Below, piece after piece: positions 45,769-55,882 of a stretch of DNA of 64,000 bases. This DNA is from an uncultured Sphingosinicella sp. (GTDB taxonomy: Bacteria; Pseudomonadota; Alphaproteobacteria; Sphingomonadales; Sphingomonadaceae). Positions within the stretch are counted from its first letter, which is position 1, and the number at the start of each line of letters is the position of its first letter. The stretch is taken from NCBI RefSeq assembly GCF_902806315.1, contig NZ_CADCWD010000017.1, forward strand, positions 30,080 through 94,079. Reading direction: 5' to 3'. The translations under genes and the position numbers were made by a program. Under the pieces are notes generated by a model. It was given only the letters and a program-made list of their open reading frames with translations. It did no database searches and had not been told where the DNA came from.

Positions 45769-45975
45769 TCTTCCTGGCCCAGACGCTTGCCGCCACCGTT
45801 TCCGTTTCCGTCGTGCCAAGCTTCGACCACGAAACCGGGCTTATCCTCATCACTTCGATCGCCATAGGCATGCTACTTTCGATGTGGCCTTGGCTGCGAG
45901 CGGAGCCGGGAGCATTGCCTCTGGTGCAGACGCATAAGCGCTAAGAGGCATCGAACCTCTTCAGCGGCCACCCCC

Positions 45976-46884
45976 TCACCCCTCCCTTGCAGGGAAAGGA
46001 GCTCTTCGCGTGAAGCCCGCGAGAACCTCGCACACCCATCGGCCGACCGTGAGGGCGGTAATGTCGCTGACGTCGAGGGCGGGGTCGAACTCGGTCAGGT
46101 CGACCAGCTTCAGCTTCTCCTGTCCGCCAAGGTGGCGGGCGGCGGCGAAGAACATGTCGGCGGGCATGCCGCCCGGGCGGGCTCCCGGGGCGCCGGGGCT
46201 TTGCGAGCGGTCGATCACGTCGATGTCGAAGTCGATCATGATCGCGGCGGTGTGGTCGAGTGCTGCGAGCGCTTCTTCGAGCACTGAAGCAATGCCCCGG
46301 CTCTTCACCTCGGCGATCGTGTAGACGCCGATGCCTGCCTCCTTTGCCACGTGGTGCATCTTTGGCGAATTGGCGAACGGGGCGAGTCCGATCTGACAGA
46401 TGTTGGCCCCGGGAAGGCCGTCCTCGAGAAGGGCGCTGATCGGGTTGCCATTCATCAGGCCTTCGTCGGTGTCGCGCAAATCGAAATGGGCGTCGAGGGT
46501 GATGAGACCGACCTGATCGAGCGGCACGCCAAGGCCGTGCGCGGCCGGGCGGGTGATCGCGTTGTGGCCGCCGACGAGCAGGGTGACCGCGTGGGCCGAG
46601 GTGCAGCGCCGGGCGGCATCCCGGATCGGCTCGAAGCCCTGCTCGGGCGTCAGGCCCTCGACCGAGACGTTGCCGTGGTCGCGGATGCGGAGCGTCAGCT
46701 CCTCGCCGGTCTCGACGTCGTAGGTGCTGAAGCGGCGAAGCGTCTGGCGGACGAGATCGGGCGCGAGGTCGTAGCGGGCGGGCGTGACCGAGCGCTCCTT
46801 CATGGGAGCCCCGAGCAGGGCGACCTCGGCGGGCCCATCGGTGACGATCAGGTCGGTAATGCGGGGCCAGCTGGAAGGGCTCAT
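45976..46884 (-). CDS. hutG: Formimidoylglutamase (arginase/ureohydrolase family)
   Basis: 302-aa binuclear-manganese hydrolase, predicted to cleave N-formimidoyl-glutamate to glutamate and formamide, the last step of histidine breakdown. Metal motifs: [16 protein letters not shown] and [11 protein letters not shown]. The fold also fits agmatinase, but the adjacent hutI-hutU-hutH make HutG the best call. The C-terminal residues ([10 protein letters not shown]) are encoded by a fragment of palindromic repeat (CCCTTGCAGGG arms near 45985), so the natural end has probably been replaced. Divergent from hutI, 39 bp apart. Confidence 0.88.
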   Translation of the reverse strand: MSPSSWPRITDLIVTDGPAEVALLGAPMKERSVTPARYDLAPDLVRQTLRRFSTYDVETGEELTLRIRDHGNVSVEGLTPEQGFEPIRDAARRCTSAHAVTLLVGGHNAITRPAAHGLGVPLDQVGLITLDAHFDLRDTDEGLMNGNPISALLEDGLPGANICQIGLAPFANSPKMHHVAKEAGIGVYTIAEVKSRGIASVLEEALAALDHTAAIMIDFDIDVIDRSQSPGAPGARPGGMPADMFFAAARHLGGQEKLKLVDLTEFDPALDVSDITALTVGRWVCEVLAGFTRRAPFPAREG

Positions 46885-46923
46885 GGCTTTGCCATTAAGC
46901 GGCTTCGTGCCAAAGGGCGAGCC

Positions 46924-48129
46924 ATGTGGGACCGCCTGCTCACCGACTGCAACATAGCCACCATGGATCCGGCCGTCCCCGCTCCCTTCGGAGCGATCGA
47001 GGACGGCGCGGTGGCGATCCAGGACAGCCGGATCGTACGGGTCGGGCGGCGGGTGGAGATGGCGGGCATGCAGGCCCAGTCGATCGAGTCACTGGGCGGC
47101 GCCTGGGTGACGCCGGGCCTCGTCGATTGCCACACCCACCTCGTGTTCGAGGGCAATCGTGCGGGCGAGTTCGAGCAACGGCTGAACGGCGCTAGCTATG
47201 AGGCGATCGCGCGGGCTGGCGGGGGGATCGCATCGACGGTCAAGGCGACGCGGTCGGCATCGGCGGGGGAGCTGATCGCTTCGGCACGGGCGCGGCTGCA
47301 GGCGCTGATGCGCGGCGGCGTTACGACGATCGAGATCAAGTCGGGTTACGGGCTCGACACGGCAAGCGAGCTCCGGATGCTGAATGCGGTGAAGGCGCTC
47401 GGGGCGAGCGAGCCCGTGCGCGTCGTGCCGACCTTGCTGGCCCTCCACGCGCTGCCGCCTGAATATAAGGATCGGCGAGACGAATATCTCCGGCTCGTCG
47501 TCGACGAGATGCTGCCGGTGGCCGCCGGGCTCGCGCAGGCGGTGGACGCCTTTTGCGAGGGGATCGGCTTCACGCCGGAAGAGGTGCGGGCGTTGTTCGA
47601 TGCGGCCGAGCGGGCCGGGCTGCGGGTGAAGCTCCATGCCGAGCAACTCAGCAACTTGAACGGCGCGGCGCTGGCCGCTGAATTCGGCGCGCTTTCGGCC
47701 GATCATCTCGAACATGCCGACGAAGCTGGCGTCGAGGCGATGGCACGCGCGGGCATGGTCGCGGTGCTGCTGCCGGGTGCGTTCTACGCGCTTTCGGAGA
47801 CCCGGAAGCCGCCCGTCGAGCTGCTGCGCAAGCACAGGGTGCCGATGGCGGTTGCGACCGACTGCAATCCGGGAACATCGCCGGTGCTGTCGCCGACATT
47901 GATGCTGAGCATGGCCTGCACCCTGTTCCGGCTGACGCCCGAGGAGGCGCTTGCCGGGATGACGCGCGAAGGCGCGAGGGCGCTTGGCCTTCAGGACGAG
48001 ATCGGCACGGTCAGCGCCGGCAAGGCGGCGGACCTGTGCATCTGGCGGGTGAGCCGGCCGGCGGAACTCTGCTACTGGATTGGCTTGCCCGGGCCGGAGC
48101 GGCGGATCGTGGCGGGGGTCGACTCTTAG
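46924..48129 (+). CDS. hutI: Imidazolonepropionase
   Basis: 401-aa metal-dependent amidohydrolase opening the ring of imidazolone-5-propionate. [20 protein letters not shown] supplies the HxH zinc ligands and substrate arginine; [28 protein letters not shown] and [10 protein letters not shown] complete the family pattern. ATG at 46924. Followed by hutU after a repeat. Confidence 0.96.
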   Translation: MWDRLLTDCNIATMDPAVPAPFGAIEDGAVAIQDSRIVRVGRRVEMAGMQAQSIESLGGAWVTPGLVDCHTHLVFEGNRAGEFEQRLNGASYEAIARAGGGIASTVKATRSASAGELIASARARLQALMRGGVTTIEIKSGYGLDTASELRMLNAVKALGASEPVRVVPTLLALHALPPEYKDRRDEYLRLVVDEMLPVAAGLAQAVDAFCEGIGFTPEEVRALFDAAERAGLRVKLHAEQLSNLNGAALAAEFGALSADHLEHADEAGVEAMARAGMVAVLLPGAFYALSETRKPPVELLRKHRVPMAVATDCNPGTSPVLSPTLMLSMACTLFRLTPEEALAGMTREGARALGLQDEIGTVSAGKAADLCIWRVSRPAELCYWIGLPGPERRIVAGVDS

Positions 48130-48137
48130 CCCTCCCT

Positions 48138-48226
48138 CCGTTCGGGCTGAGCTTGTCGAAGCCCTGCCCTTCCCCTTAGGGCGGATGGTGAGAAGGACAG
48201 CCCTTTGACAAGCTCAGGGCGAACGG
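48138..48226. repeat. Palindromic repeat (family B) between hutI and hutU
   Basis: 35-bp imperfect inverted repeat: CCGTTCGGGCTGAGCTTGTC at the left, GACAAGCTCAGGGCGAACGG at the right, short GC spacer. Same family as the element at 19780. It fills the hutI-hutU gap and could form a strong mRNA hairpin within the operon. Confidence 0.88.
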
Positions 48227-48236
48227 TTGTGGGAAA

Positions 48237-49898
48237 ATGATGCTGAGCAGACGCGACAATAGCCGCACGATCCGGGCGCGGACGGGGCCGGAGCTGGTGG
48301 CGAAGAGCTGGAGCACCGAGGCGGCGGTGCGGATGCTGATGAACAATCTCGACCCTCGGGTGGCGGAGGCTCCGGAGGAGTTGGTCGTCTATGGCGGCAT
48401 CGGGCGGGCGGCGCGCGACTGGGAAAGCTTCGACCGGATCGTCGAAACGCTGGAGCGGCTGGAGGAGGACGAGACCTTGCTCGTCCAGTCGGGCAAGCCG
48501 GTGGGCGTGTTCCGGACTCACGTAAATGCCCCGCGGGTGCTGCTCGCCAATTCCAACCTGGTGCCGAAATGGGCGACCTGGGAGCATTTCAGCGAATTGG
48601 ATCGCAAGGGGCTGATGATGTACGGCCAGATGACGGCCGGAAGCTGGATCTACATCGGCACGCAGGGGATCGTTCAGGGGACGTTCGAGACCTTCGCCGA
48701 GATGGGCCGGCAGCATTATGGCGGCGACCTGAAGGGCCGCTGGATCCTGACGGCGGGGCTCGGCGGCATGGGCGGGGCGCAGCCGCTCGCCGCGGTCATG
48801 GCGGGCGCGCATTGCATCGCGATCGAGTGCCAGGAGAGCCGGATCGAGAAAAGGCTGGAGACGCGGTATCTCGACCGGCGTGCCTCCACGCTGGACGAGG
48901 CGCTCGAGATCGTTCGCGCGGCGGACGAGCCGATCTCGGTAGGGCTGCTCGGCAATGCGGCCGAGATCCTGCCGGAGATGGTGAAGCGCGGCATCCGCCC
49001 CGATGCGGTGACCGACCAGACTTCCGCTCACGACCCGGTGAACGGCTATCTTCCGGTGGGCTGGACGGTCGAAAAGTGGATCGATTTGCGCGAACGCGAT
49101 CCTCGTGCGGTGGAGGAAGCTGCAAGGCAGTCCATGGCCGTGCATGTGGAAGCGATGCTCGCCTTCCGAGCAATGGGCGTGCCGACGTTCGATTACGGCA
49201 ACAACATCCGCCAAGTCGCCAAGGATGAGGGCGTCACGCACGCGTTCGACTTTCCCGGCTTCGTGCCCGCGTACGTGCGGCCGCTCTTCTGCCGCGGCAT
49301 CGGGCCGTTCCGCTGGGTGGCGCTGTCCGGAGATCCCGAGGACATCTATCGCACGGACGAGAAGGTGAAGGAGCTCATCCCCGAGGATCCGCACCTCCAC
49401 CGCTGGCTCGACATGGCGCGGGAGCGGATCGCGTTTCAGGGGCTTCCAGCCCGGATTTGTTGGGTGGGGCTGGGCCAGCGCCACCGCCTCGGCCTCGCCT
49501 TCAACGAAATGGTCGCACGCGGCGAACTGAAGGCCCCGATCGTGATTGGACGGGACCATCTCGACAGCGGCTCCGTCGCCAGCCCCAACCGCGAGACGGA
49601 GGCGATGAAGGACGGGTCGGACGCAGTGTCGGACTGGCCGCTGCTCAACGCGCTCCTCAACACCGCGTCGGGCGCGACCTGGGTTTCTCTCCACCATGGC
49701 GGCGGTGTGGGCATGGGCTATTCGCAGCATTCGGGAATGGTGATCGTGGCCGACGGCACCGAAGCGGCGGCGCGACGACTGGAGCGAGTGCTCTGGAACG
49801 ATCCCGGCACGGGCGTGATGCGCCACGCTGATGCGGGTTACGAGGAGGCGATCGCCTGCGCGCGCGAGCAGGACCTCGATTTGCCGATGGTGCGCTGA
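48237..49898 (+). CDS. hutU: Urocanate hydratase
   Basis: 553-aa NAD-dependent enzyme converting urocanate to imidazolone propionate. Full-length family match: [55 protein letters not shown] (NAD site), [27 protein letters not shown], and [19 protein letters not shown] near the end. ATG at 48237; stop overlaps hutH start (TGATG). Confidence 0.97.
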   Translation: MMLSRRDNSRTIRARTGPELVAKSWSTEAAVRMLMNNLDPRVAEAPEELVVYGGIGRAARDWESFDRIVETLERLEEDETLLVQSGKPVGVFRTHVNAPRVLLANSNLVPKWATWEHFSELDRKGLMMYGQMTAGSWIYIGTQGIVQGTFETFAEMGRQHYGGDLKGRWILTAGLGGMGGAQPLAAVMAGAHCIAIECQESRIEKRLETRYLDRRASTLDEALEIVRAADEPISVGLLGNAAEILPEMVKRGIRPDAVTDQTSAHDPVNGYLPVGWTVEKWIDLRERDPRAVEEAARQSMAVHVEAMLAFRAMGVPTFDYGNNIRQVAKDEGVTHAFDFPGFVPAYVRPLFCRGIGPFRWVALSGDPEDIYRTDEKVKELIPEDPHLHRWLDMARERIAFQGLPARICWVGLGQRHRLGLAFNEMVARGELKAPIVIGRDHLDSGSVASPNRETEAMKDGSDAVSDWPLLNALLNTASGATWVSLHHGGGVGMGYSQHSGMVIVADGTEAAARRLERVLWNDPGTGVMRHADAGYEEAIACAREQDLDLPMVR

Positions 49899-51412
49899 TG
49901 GGCGTCCTTCTTCGACCCGGCTCCGTGTCGCTGGCGGAGCTTCGTCAGGTCTGGGCGGGAGCAGCCGTGGAGCTGGAGGAGCCCGCCTGGGCCGCGATCG
50001 ATGCCGCTGCGGAGAGCATCGGGCGCATTCTGGAGTCCGGCCGCACCGTTTACGGCGTGAATACGGGCTTCGGCCTCCTTGCCCAGACTCGCATCGCCGA
50101 CGACCGGCTGCTCGACCTGCAGCGCAATCTCATCCTTTCGCACAGCTGCGGGCTTGGCGACGCCCTCGATCGTAGGGTGGTGCGGCTTGCCATCGTGCTG
50201 AAGGCGATCGGCCTTGGCTGCGGCCATAGCGGGGTTCGGCGCGTGCTCGTCGAGCGGCTGCTGGCCTTGCTCCAAGCCGACGCCCTGCCGGTGATCCCGG
50301 CCCAAGGCTCGGTCGGGGCCTCCGGCGACCTGGCGCCGCTCGCCCATATGAGCGCGCCGCTGATCGGCGAGGGGCAGATCGCCTTCCGGGGCGAGATCAT
50401 GCCGGCGGCTGCCGCGCTTGCGAAGCTTGGCCTCGACCCATTGGTGCTGACGCCCAAGGAAGGGCTGGCGCTCATCAACGGCACGCAAATCTCGACCGCG
50501 ATCGCACTCGATGCGCTGTTTGCGGGCGAACGCGTGTTTGCTTCGGCGCTGGTCAGCGGAGCGCTCTCCCTGGACGCGCTGAAGGGCAGCGTTGCCGCCT
50601 TCGACCCCCGCATCCACGAGGCTCGAGGGCAACCGGGGCAGATTGCCGTGGCTGCGGCGCTGAAGCGGCTGCTGGAAGGCAGCGCGATCAACCAGAGCCA
50701 TGCCGATTGCGGCAAGGTGCAGGACCCCTACAGCTTCCGCTGCCAGCCGCAGGTGATGGGCGCCAGCCTCGACCTGATGCGCCACGTCGCGCGCACGCTG
50801 GAGATCGAAGCCAATGCGGTCACCGACAACCCGGTCGTGTTCCCGGACAGCGACGAGGCGGTGTCGGGAGGCAACTTTCATGCGCAGCCGGTGGCGTTCG
50901 CGGCCGACATGCTCTCGATGGCCTTGTGCGAAGTGGGCTCGATCTCCGAACGGCGCCTGGCCGTGCTGCTCGATCCCAAGATGAGCGGGCTTCCGGCGTT
51001 CCTGGTCGAGGATAGCGGGGTCAATTCCGGATTCATGATCGCGCAGGTCACCGCCGCCGCCCTGGTGTCGGAGAACAAGACGCTCGCCTTTCCCTCTAGC
51101 GTCGACAGCATCCCGACATCGGCGAACCAGGAGGATCATGTCTCGATGGCGACCACCGCCGCGCGCGAGGCGGCGACGATCGCCCGCAATGCGGCGGGCG
51201 CGGTTGCGATCGAACTGCTTGCCGCCGTGCAGGGTATCGACTTCCACGCCCCGCTGCTCACCTCTCCGCAGCTGGACAGGATCGTCTCGGCCGTGCGCGA
51301 GGTCGTGCCGCACCTAGCAGCCGATCGCTACCTCGCCGACGAACTCGCCTGGGGGCAGCGCGCCGTTCTGGACGGAACGCTTTCCGCCGGTGTGGCGGAC
51401 GAACTCTTCTAG
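49898..51412 (+). CDS. hutH: Histidine ammonia-lyase
   Basis: 504-aa enzyme deaminating histidine to urocanate, the first step of the pathway. The Ala-Ser-Gly that forms the MIO cofactor is in GSVGASGDLAPLAH near residue 143. YGVNTGFGLLA, QDPYSFRCQPQVMG and NQEDHVSMATTAAREA are also typical. ATG overlaps the hutU stop; the 3' end overlaps the convergent hlyD gene by 4 nt. Confidence 0.97.
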   Translation: MGVLLRPGSVSLAELRQVWAGAAVELEEPAWAAIDAAAESIGRILESGRTVYGVNTGFGLLAQTRIADDRLLDLQRNLILSHSCGLGDALDRRVVRLAIVLKAIGLGCGHSGVRRVLVERLLALLQADALPVIPAQGSVGASGDLAPLAHMSAPLIGEGQIAFRGEIMPAAAALAKLGLDPLVLTPKEGLALINGTQISTAIALDALFAGERVFASALVSGALSLDALKGSVAAFDPRIHEARGQPGQIAVAAALKRLLEGSAINQSHADCGKVQDPYSFRCQPQVMGASLDLMRHVARTLEIEANAVTDNPVVFPDSDEAVSGGNFHAQPVAFAADMLSMALCEVGSISERRLAVLLDPKMSGLPAFLVEDSGVNSGFMIAQVTAAALVSENKTLAFPSSVDSIPTSANQEDHVSMATTAAREAATIARNAAGAVAIELLAAVQGIDFHAPLLTSPQLDRIVSAVREVVPHLAADRYLADELAWGQRAVLDGTLSAGVADELF

Positions 51413-52710
51413 TCTTCTCGGAAGGCCTGTTCGCTCAGACGCGTGATCGGGGTCAGCAGGTAGGAGAGCACCGTGCGCTTGTCGCCAAGCAGGCTAACGT
51501 CGGCGATCATGCCGGCGCCGATCTCCAGCGCACGGCCCGATTGGTCGACCAGCTTGTCGGTGGTGGTCACGCGCACCGTGTAGAAGCTTTCCCCCGTCCG
51601 CTCGTTAACCGTGGCATCAGGCGAGATCGCAACCACTCGCCCGTCGAGCGAGCCGTAGATCGAGCTGTCATAGGCGGTGATGTTGATCTTCGCCTCCTGA
51701 TCGCTGCGGACCCAGGCAATATCCTCCGGCCGGACCTGGACTTCGACGACGAGGCTCTCTTCGCTGGGCACGATCTCGACCAGCGGCCCGCCGGGGGCGA
51801 TGGTGCCGCCGACGGTGGTCACGAGCACCCGGTTAACGCGGCCGGCGAGCGGTGAGCGCACGACGGTGCGATCGACCCGCGCCGAAAGGGCCGGGAGCGT
51901 CCGGCGCAGCGCCACCATTTCGGCCTGTGCGGTGGCGAGTTCCTGCGCAGCCTTGGAGCGCCAGTCCTGACGCTGCTGGGCGAGCGTGGAGCGTGCCTCT
52001 GCCACCGAGGATTGGGCGCGGGTGACCGCGGCGGAGGCGGCAGCCGCCTCGCTGGCCGCAACCGCAGCGGCGTTCTCGGCCTGGATGAGAGACAGCCGCG
52101 GTTCGATGCCGCGCTGCACGAGGGGACGGATGAGGTTGAGCTCGGACTCCGCCGCGCCCTGGGCCGAGCGGCGCGCGGCGTGAGCGGCCTGCGCTTCGAC
52201 CACGCTGCGCTCCGCCTGGGTGACACGCGATCCGGCGGCGGAGAGGAGGCTGTTCAAATCGGCCATGCGGCTGGCGTGAAGGGAGCGCTCGATCGACGCC
52301 TGCTCGGCGCCGCCGGCTCCCATAACCGGATATACCGGCGCACGGCCGGCAAGTTCGCCTTCAAGCCGGGCAATACGCATCCGCAGCGCCTCGAATTGCG
52401 CGCTGTTGCTTCCGAATTCCGCTCCGGTCTGGGTCTGGTCGAGGCGCACCAGCGGGGCTCCGCGGCGCACGATCTGGCCCGTCCGCACGAGGATCGCCTC
52501 GACGATGCCGCCTTCCAGATTGGAGACGACCTGAAGCTGCGAGCTCGGGATCACCCGCCCCTGCCCGCGCACGGCGCGGTCGAGCTCGGTGAAGGCGGCC
52601 CAGAGGACGAAGGCGACGACGAACGCGACGATCACCCACAGCATGATGTTGGCGGCGGTCTTCGGCCGCACGCGGTCCGCATAATCCTCCAGCGAGCGCA
52701 TCTCGTTCAT
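51409..52710 (-). CDS. Type I secretion periplasmic adaptor, HlyD family
   Basis: 433-aa membrane-fusion protein: short cytosolic N-terminus, one transmembrane helix (IMLWVIVAFVVAFVLWAAF), lipoyl halves (GRVIPSSQLQVVSNLEGGIVEAILVRTGQIVRRG and RSPLAGRVNRVLVTTVGGTI) around a long coiled coil, and C-terminal beta domain with RVTTTDKLVDQSGRALEIGAGMIADV. Third gene of a TolC-ABC-HlyD operon; ATG overlaps the ABC stop by 4 nt. Confidence 0.95.
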   Translation of the reverse strand: MNEMRSLEDYADRVRPKTAANIMLWVIVAFVVAFVLWAAFTELDRAVRGQGRVIPSSQLQVVSNLEGGIVEAILVRTGQIVRRGAPLVRLDQTQTGAEFGSNSAQFEALRMRIARLEGELAGRAPVYPVMGAGGAEQASIERSLHASRMADLNSLLSAAGSRVTQAERSVVEAQAAHAARRSAQGAAESELNLIRPLVQRGIEPRLSLIQAENAAAVAASEAAAASAAVTRAQSSVAEARSTLAQQRQDWRSKAAQELATAQAEMVALRRTLPALSARVDRTVVRSPLAGRVNRVLVTTVGGTIAPGGPLVEIVPSEESLVVEVQVRPEDIAWVRSDQEAKINITAYDSSIYGSLDGRVVAISPDATVNERTGESFYTVRVTTTDKLVDQSGRALEIGAGMIADVSLLGDKRTVLSYLLTPITRLSEQAFRED

Positions 52711-54440
52711 ACGGCAGCGACTTTCGGACGGTTGAGCTTGGACAGGATCTGGTCGCGCGGGCCGTCCGCGACGATCTTGCCGTGGTCGACGATGATGACC
52801 CGGCTCACGAGGCGAAGAAACGGGGTGCGGTGGGTGATCACGACGAAGCTGCGGCCTTCCAGCTCCCGGCTGAGCCGGTCGAGCAAGGCGGCTTCGGTCT
52901 GCTGATCCATAGCACTGGACGGTTCATCGAACAGCAGTATCGGCGGCGCGCCGGCGAGCGCTCGAGCGATGGCGATCGACTGGCGCTGGCCACCGGAGAG
53001 GCCTTCGCCGCGGTCGGCGAGCTTCAGGTCGTAGCCGTTGGCGATCTGGCCCATGAACTGGTGGGTGCCGGCCAGTTCGGCGGCGCGCACCATCTCATTG
53101 TCGTCGATGCCGTCGCGACCGAGCACGATATTCTCGCGCACCGAGCCGGACAGGAGCAGGCTCTCCTGCATCGCGCTCCCGATCTTGCGGCGCAGGCTGA
53201 TCGGATCAAGCTGACGGATGTCGGTTCCGTCGAGCATGACCAAACCCTCTTCGGGCTCGTAAAGGCCGAGGATGAGGCGGGCGATGGTGGATTTGCCCGA
53301 GCCGACACGGCCGAGAAGCGCGACATGCTCACCCGGCTGGATCGTGAAGCTGACGCCGTCGAGCGCCTTTTCCGCCGCACCGGGATAGCGGAAATGGACG
53401 TTGCGGAACTCGATGCGTCCTTCCGTGCGGGCGAGCACCAAGGGCTCGCCTTCCGGACCTTCGGGGCGCGATTTCATCAGCCCGTTGAGCTGGCGATAAG
53501 CGGTGCGCGTGCCGGTCAGGCGTGAGAGCAAGGTCGCGATCTGGCCGAGCGGCGCGACGGCGCGGCCGCCGAGGATTGAGCAGGCGATGAGGCCGCCCAT
53601 CGTCATGTCCTGACTTGCGATCAGGCCGACGCCGACGATCACGACGCCGGCATAGGAGATGGTCTGGGCCGAACCGGCGATGGTGACGCTGAGGTTCGAG
53701 ACGAGCCGCTGGCGCAGCGAGGTGTGGCCATGCTCCTCCACCGCCCCCACCCAGCGCTGCGTCAGGATCGGAGCGGCCCCCACAGTCTTGATCGTCTCGA
53801 GGCCGCCGATCGTCTCGACCAGCACCGACTGTTTCTGCAGCCCCTGCCCCATCGACTGGGCCGACAACCGGTCCATGGCGGGCTGGGTCAGGAGCGCGGC
53901 GAGCACGACCAGCGGGATCATCGCCAGCGGCACGAAGACGACGGGGCCGCCGATGATCGCAATCACTGCCAGGGTAATGATGATGAAGGGCACGTCGACG
54001 ATCGCGGTGATGGTCGCCGAGGCGAAGAAGTCGCGCAGCGTCTCCAATTCGCGGACCACGCCGGCCAGCGCGCCGGTCGAGCCGCGCTTCTGGTCGAGCC
54101 GGATCGCGAGCAGGCGGGCGAAGATGGTGGCGCCGACCTCGCGGTCGATGCGGGCGCCGGCGACATCCACGAAATAGGCGCGAAGCGTCTTCAGCACGAA
54201 ATCGAAAATGATGACGATGACGAGGCCGATCGATAGTGCGATCAGTGAGGCGGTGGCATTGTTCGGAAGGACGCGGTCATAGACGACCATCGTGAAGAGC
54301 GATGTCACCAGCGCGAAGACGTTGATCATCGCAGCCGCCATCGCGACCTTGAGGTAGATCGAGCGGTTGCGGCGCATCGGCTCCATCAGCCAGGGGGCGA
54401 AGCGGCCTTCCGGAACCTCGACCATGTTGCGATCGCTCAT
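52707..54440 (-). CDS. Type I secretion permease/ATPase
   Basis: 577-aa fused ABC exporter of the HlyB/PrtD class. Transmembrane domain (about residues 20-300) then ATPase: Walker A LLGRVGSGKST, signature LSGGQRQSIAIARAL, Walker B PILLFDEPSSAMD, H-loop ITHRT. There is no N-terminal C39 peptidase(-like) domain; with this length it is closest to the short PrtD/LapB-type exporters. It would export RTX-type proteins through HlyD and TolC in one step. Confidence 0.95.
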   Translation of the reverse strand: MSDRNMVEVPEGRFAPWLMEPMRRNRSIYLKVAMAAAMINVFALVTSLFTMVVYDRVLPNNATASLIALSIGLVIVIIFDFVLKTLRAYFVDVAGARIDREVGATIFARLLAIRLDQKRGSTGALAGVVRELETLRDFFASATITAIVDVPFIIITLAVIAIIGGPVVFVPLAMIPLVVLAALLTQPAMDRLSAQSMGQGLQKQSVLVETIGGLETIKTVGAAPILTQRWVGAVEEHGHTSLRQRLVSNLSVTIAGSAQTISYAGVVIVGVGLIASQDMTMGGLIACSILGGRAVAPLGQIATLLSRLTGTRTAYRQLNGLMKSRPEGPEGEPLVLARTEGRIEFRNVHFRYPGAAEKALDGVSFTIQPGEHVALLGRVGSGKSTIARLILGLYEPEEGLVMLDGTDIRQLDPISLRRKIGSAMQESLLLSGSVRENIVLGRDGIDDNEMVRAAELAGTHQFMGQIANGYDLKLADRGEGLSGGQRQSIAIARALAGAPPILLFDEPSSAMDQQTEAALLDRLSRELEGRSFVVITHRTPFLRLVSRVIIVDHGKIVADGPRDQILSKLNRPKVAAV

Positions 54441-55882
54441 CTTTCCTCCAGTGCCGGGGGCTGGATGCTGAGAGTCGGCAGCAGCCGCCCGGTCCGTGAG
54501 AGCAACACATAGCGCGATGCGTCGAGTTCGGTAATCGCCCTGATGTACGTGGCCGAGACGTTGAAATAGCCGCTTTCCGCCTCCAGCAGGTCGAAGAGGG
54601 TGCCGCGGGCGACGCGGAAGCGCTCGGCAAGGACGTCACGGGACTGGCGACTGGCAATGTAGCTGTTCTGGAGCGCCGCGAGCTGCTGCTCAAGCGCAAC
54701 GACATCGGACCAAGCGATAGACGCCTCCCGCTCCGCCTCGTTGCGGGTGCGGCTGGCGCGGGCATCGGCGGCATCGGCGCGGGAGCGCGCCTGGTCCGCG
54801 CGGGCATCGACCCCACCGAACAACCGGTGGCGGACCGTCAGCCGGCCGCGAACGTCATAGTCCTCGCTGTCAATGATGCCATATTTGCCGGCGTCGATCC
54901 CGGCCGAGACGCTTGGCAGCGTTTGAGCGCGGGCAGCCTTTGCGTCCTGGCGCGCCGCGCGGGCGAGCGCTTCGGCGCCTTCCACTTCCGGATTGGAGCG
55001 GGCGAGGAACTGCGCCATCTCCTTCGTCATTGCAGGACCTGCAATGATCGGCGCGCGGCCGATATTGGCGGGAGCGGGGACCCCGAACATTTCTTCGAAG
55101 CGGGCTTCGGCGTTTGCCAGCTGCCGGCGATAGCGGGCAAGATCCGATGCCGCCGAAGCGATGTAGCTTTCGACCCGCGGCAGATCGCCCGGCGCGGAGA
55201 CGCCCTGGTCGATGCGTGTCTGGATGGCGTCGCGAAGGTCGGTCTGGCCAGTGCTGAAGGCCGAGCCGAGCGACACCAGCGCGCGATAGGAGAAGACGTC
55301 GTACCAAGCGGCAATTGCCCGGAGTGCCACCTGGTCGGCAGAGAGTTCCGCTTCCTCCGCAGCGGCGCGAAGCCGGGCGCCGGCGGCGGCAATGCGCGCC
55401 TCCGTGGCACCGAAGTCGAAGATCGGCTGGTTGACGCTGACCGTAAGATCGGTGCGCCCTTCGGCTCGTGAGCGTTCGACGATATTGTCGATGCCGCGAT
55501 CCTCGAAATTGCGCAGGATCGAGCGCTGCGAGTTGAGCGTCGTGTCGATGCTCGGGAACAGGCCGGAGCGCGCCTCGTCCTCCGCCGCTTCGGCTTCAGC
55601 GATACCGGCCTGGGCCTCGTCAACTCGGGGGTTGCGGTCAACGGCCTGCTGGACCAGCCGAAGAAACTCGGCAGTGGCGACGCTTTCCCTCGAGAGCCTC
55701 AGGATGGGGTCGTCGGCGGGGTTGATGGCGAGCGGATCGGCCGAGCGATCGGGAAGCTGTTCGATTGGCGCCTCGCGGACGAGCGGGGATCCGGCGGGTT
55801 GATTTGCCGCCGCCTGCGGCTCGACGGCGCCCCGCCCAAGCAGGGCCGCGGCAATGGCGACAAGCGACGCTGGCAAACTCAA
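54437..55882 (-). CDS. TolC family outer-membrane protein of the type I secretion system
   Basis: Outer-membrane channel component. After a signal peptide (LPASLVAIAAALLGRGAVEP) and linker come the paired OEP repeats: VQQAVDRNPRVDEAQAGIAEAEAAEDEARSGLFP ... VNQPIFDFGATEARIAAAGARL, then the second half with FLARSNPEVEGAEALARAARQDAKAARAQTLP. TTG at 55882 (AAGGG upstream) gives a compact signal peptide; TTG at 55939 is also open. Its 3' end overlaps the ABC gene by 4 nt. First gene of the operon. Confidence 0.9.
   Translation of the reverse strand: MSLPASLVAIAAALLGRGAVEPQAAANQPAGSPLVREAPIEQLPDRSADPLAINPADDPILRLSRESVATAEFLRLVQQAVDRNPRVDEAQAGIAEAEAAEDEARSGLFPSIDTTLNSQRSILRNFEDRGIDNIVERSRAEGRTDLTVSVNQPIFDFGATEARIAAAGARLRAAAEEAELSADQVALRAIAAWYDVFSYRALVSLGSAFSTGQTDLRDAIQTRIDQGVSAPGDLPRVESYIASAASDLARYRRQLANAEARFEEMFGVPAPANIGRAPIIAGPAMTKEMAQFLARSNPEVEGAEALARAARQDAKAARAQTLPSVSAGIDAGKYGIIDSEDYDVRGRLTVRHRLFGGVDARADQARSRADAADARASRTRNEAEREASIAWSDVVALEQQLAALQNSYIASRQSRDVLAERFRVARGTLFDLLEAESGYFNVSATYIRAITELDASRYVLLSRTGRLLPTLSIQPPALEER

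Noticed and set aside
45750..45944. 64-codon plus-strand ORF with two hydrophobic segments
   Set aside because: It overlaps the small minus-strand ORF, begins with TTG and has no Shine-Dalgarno; could be real, but support is too thin.
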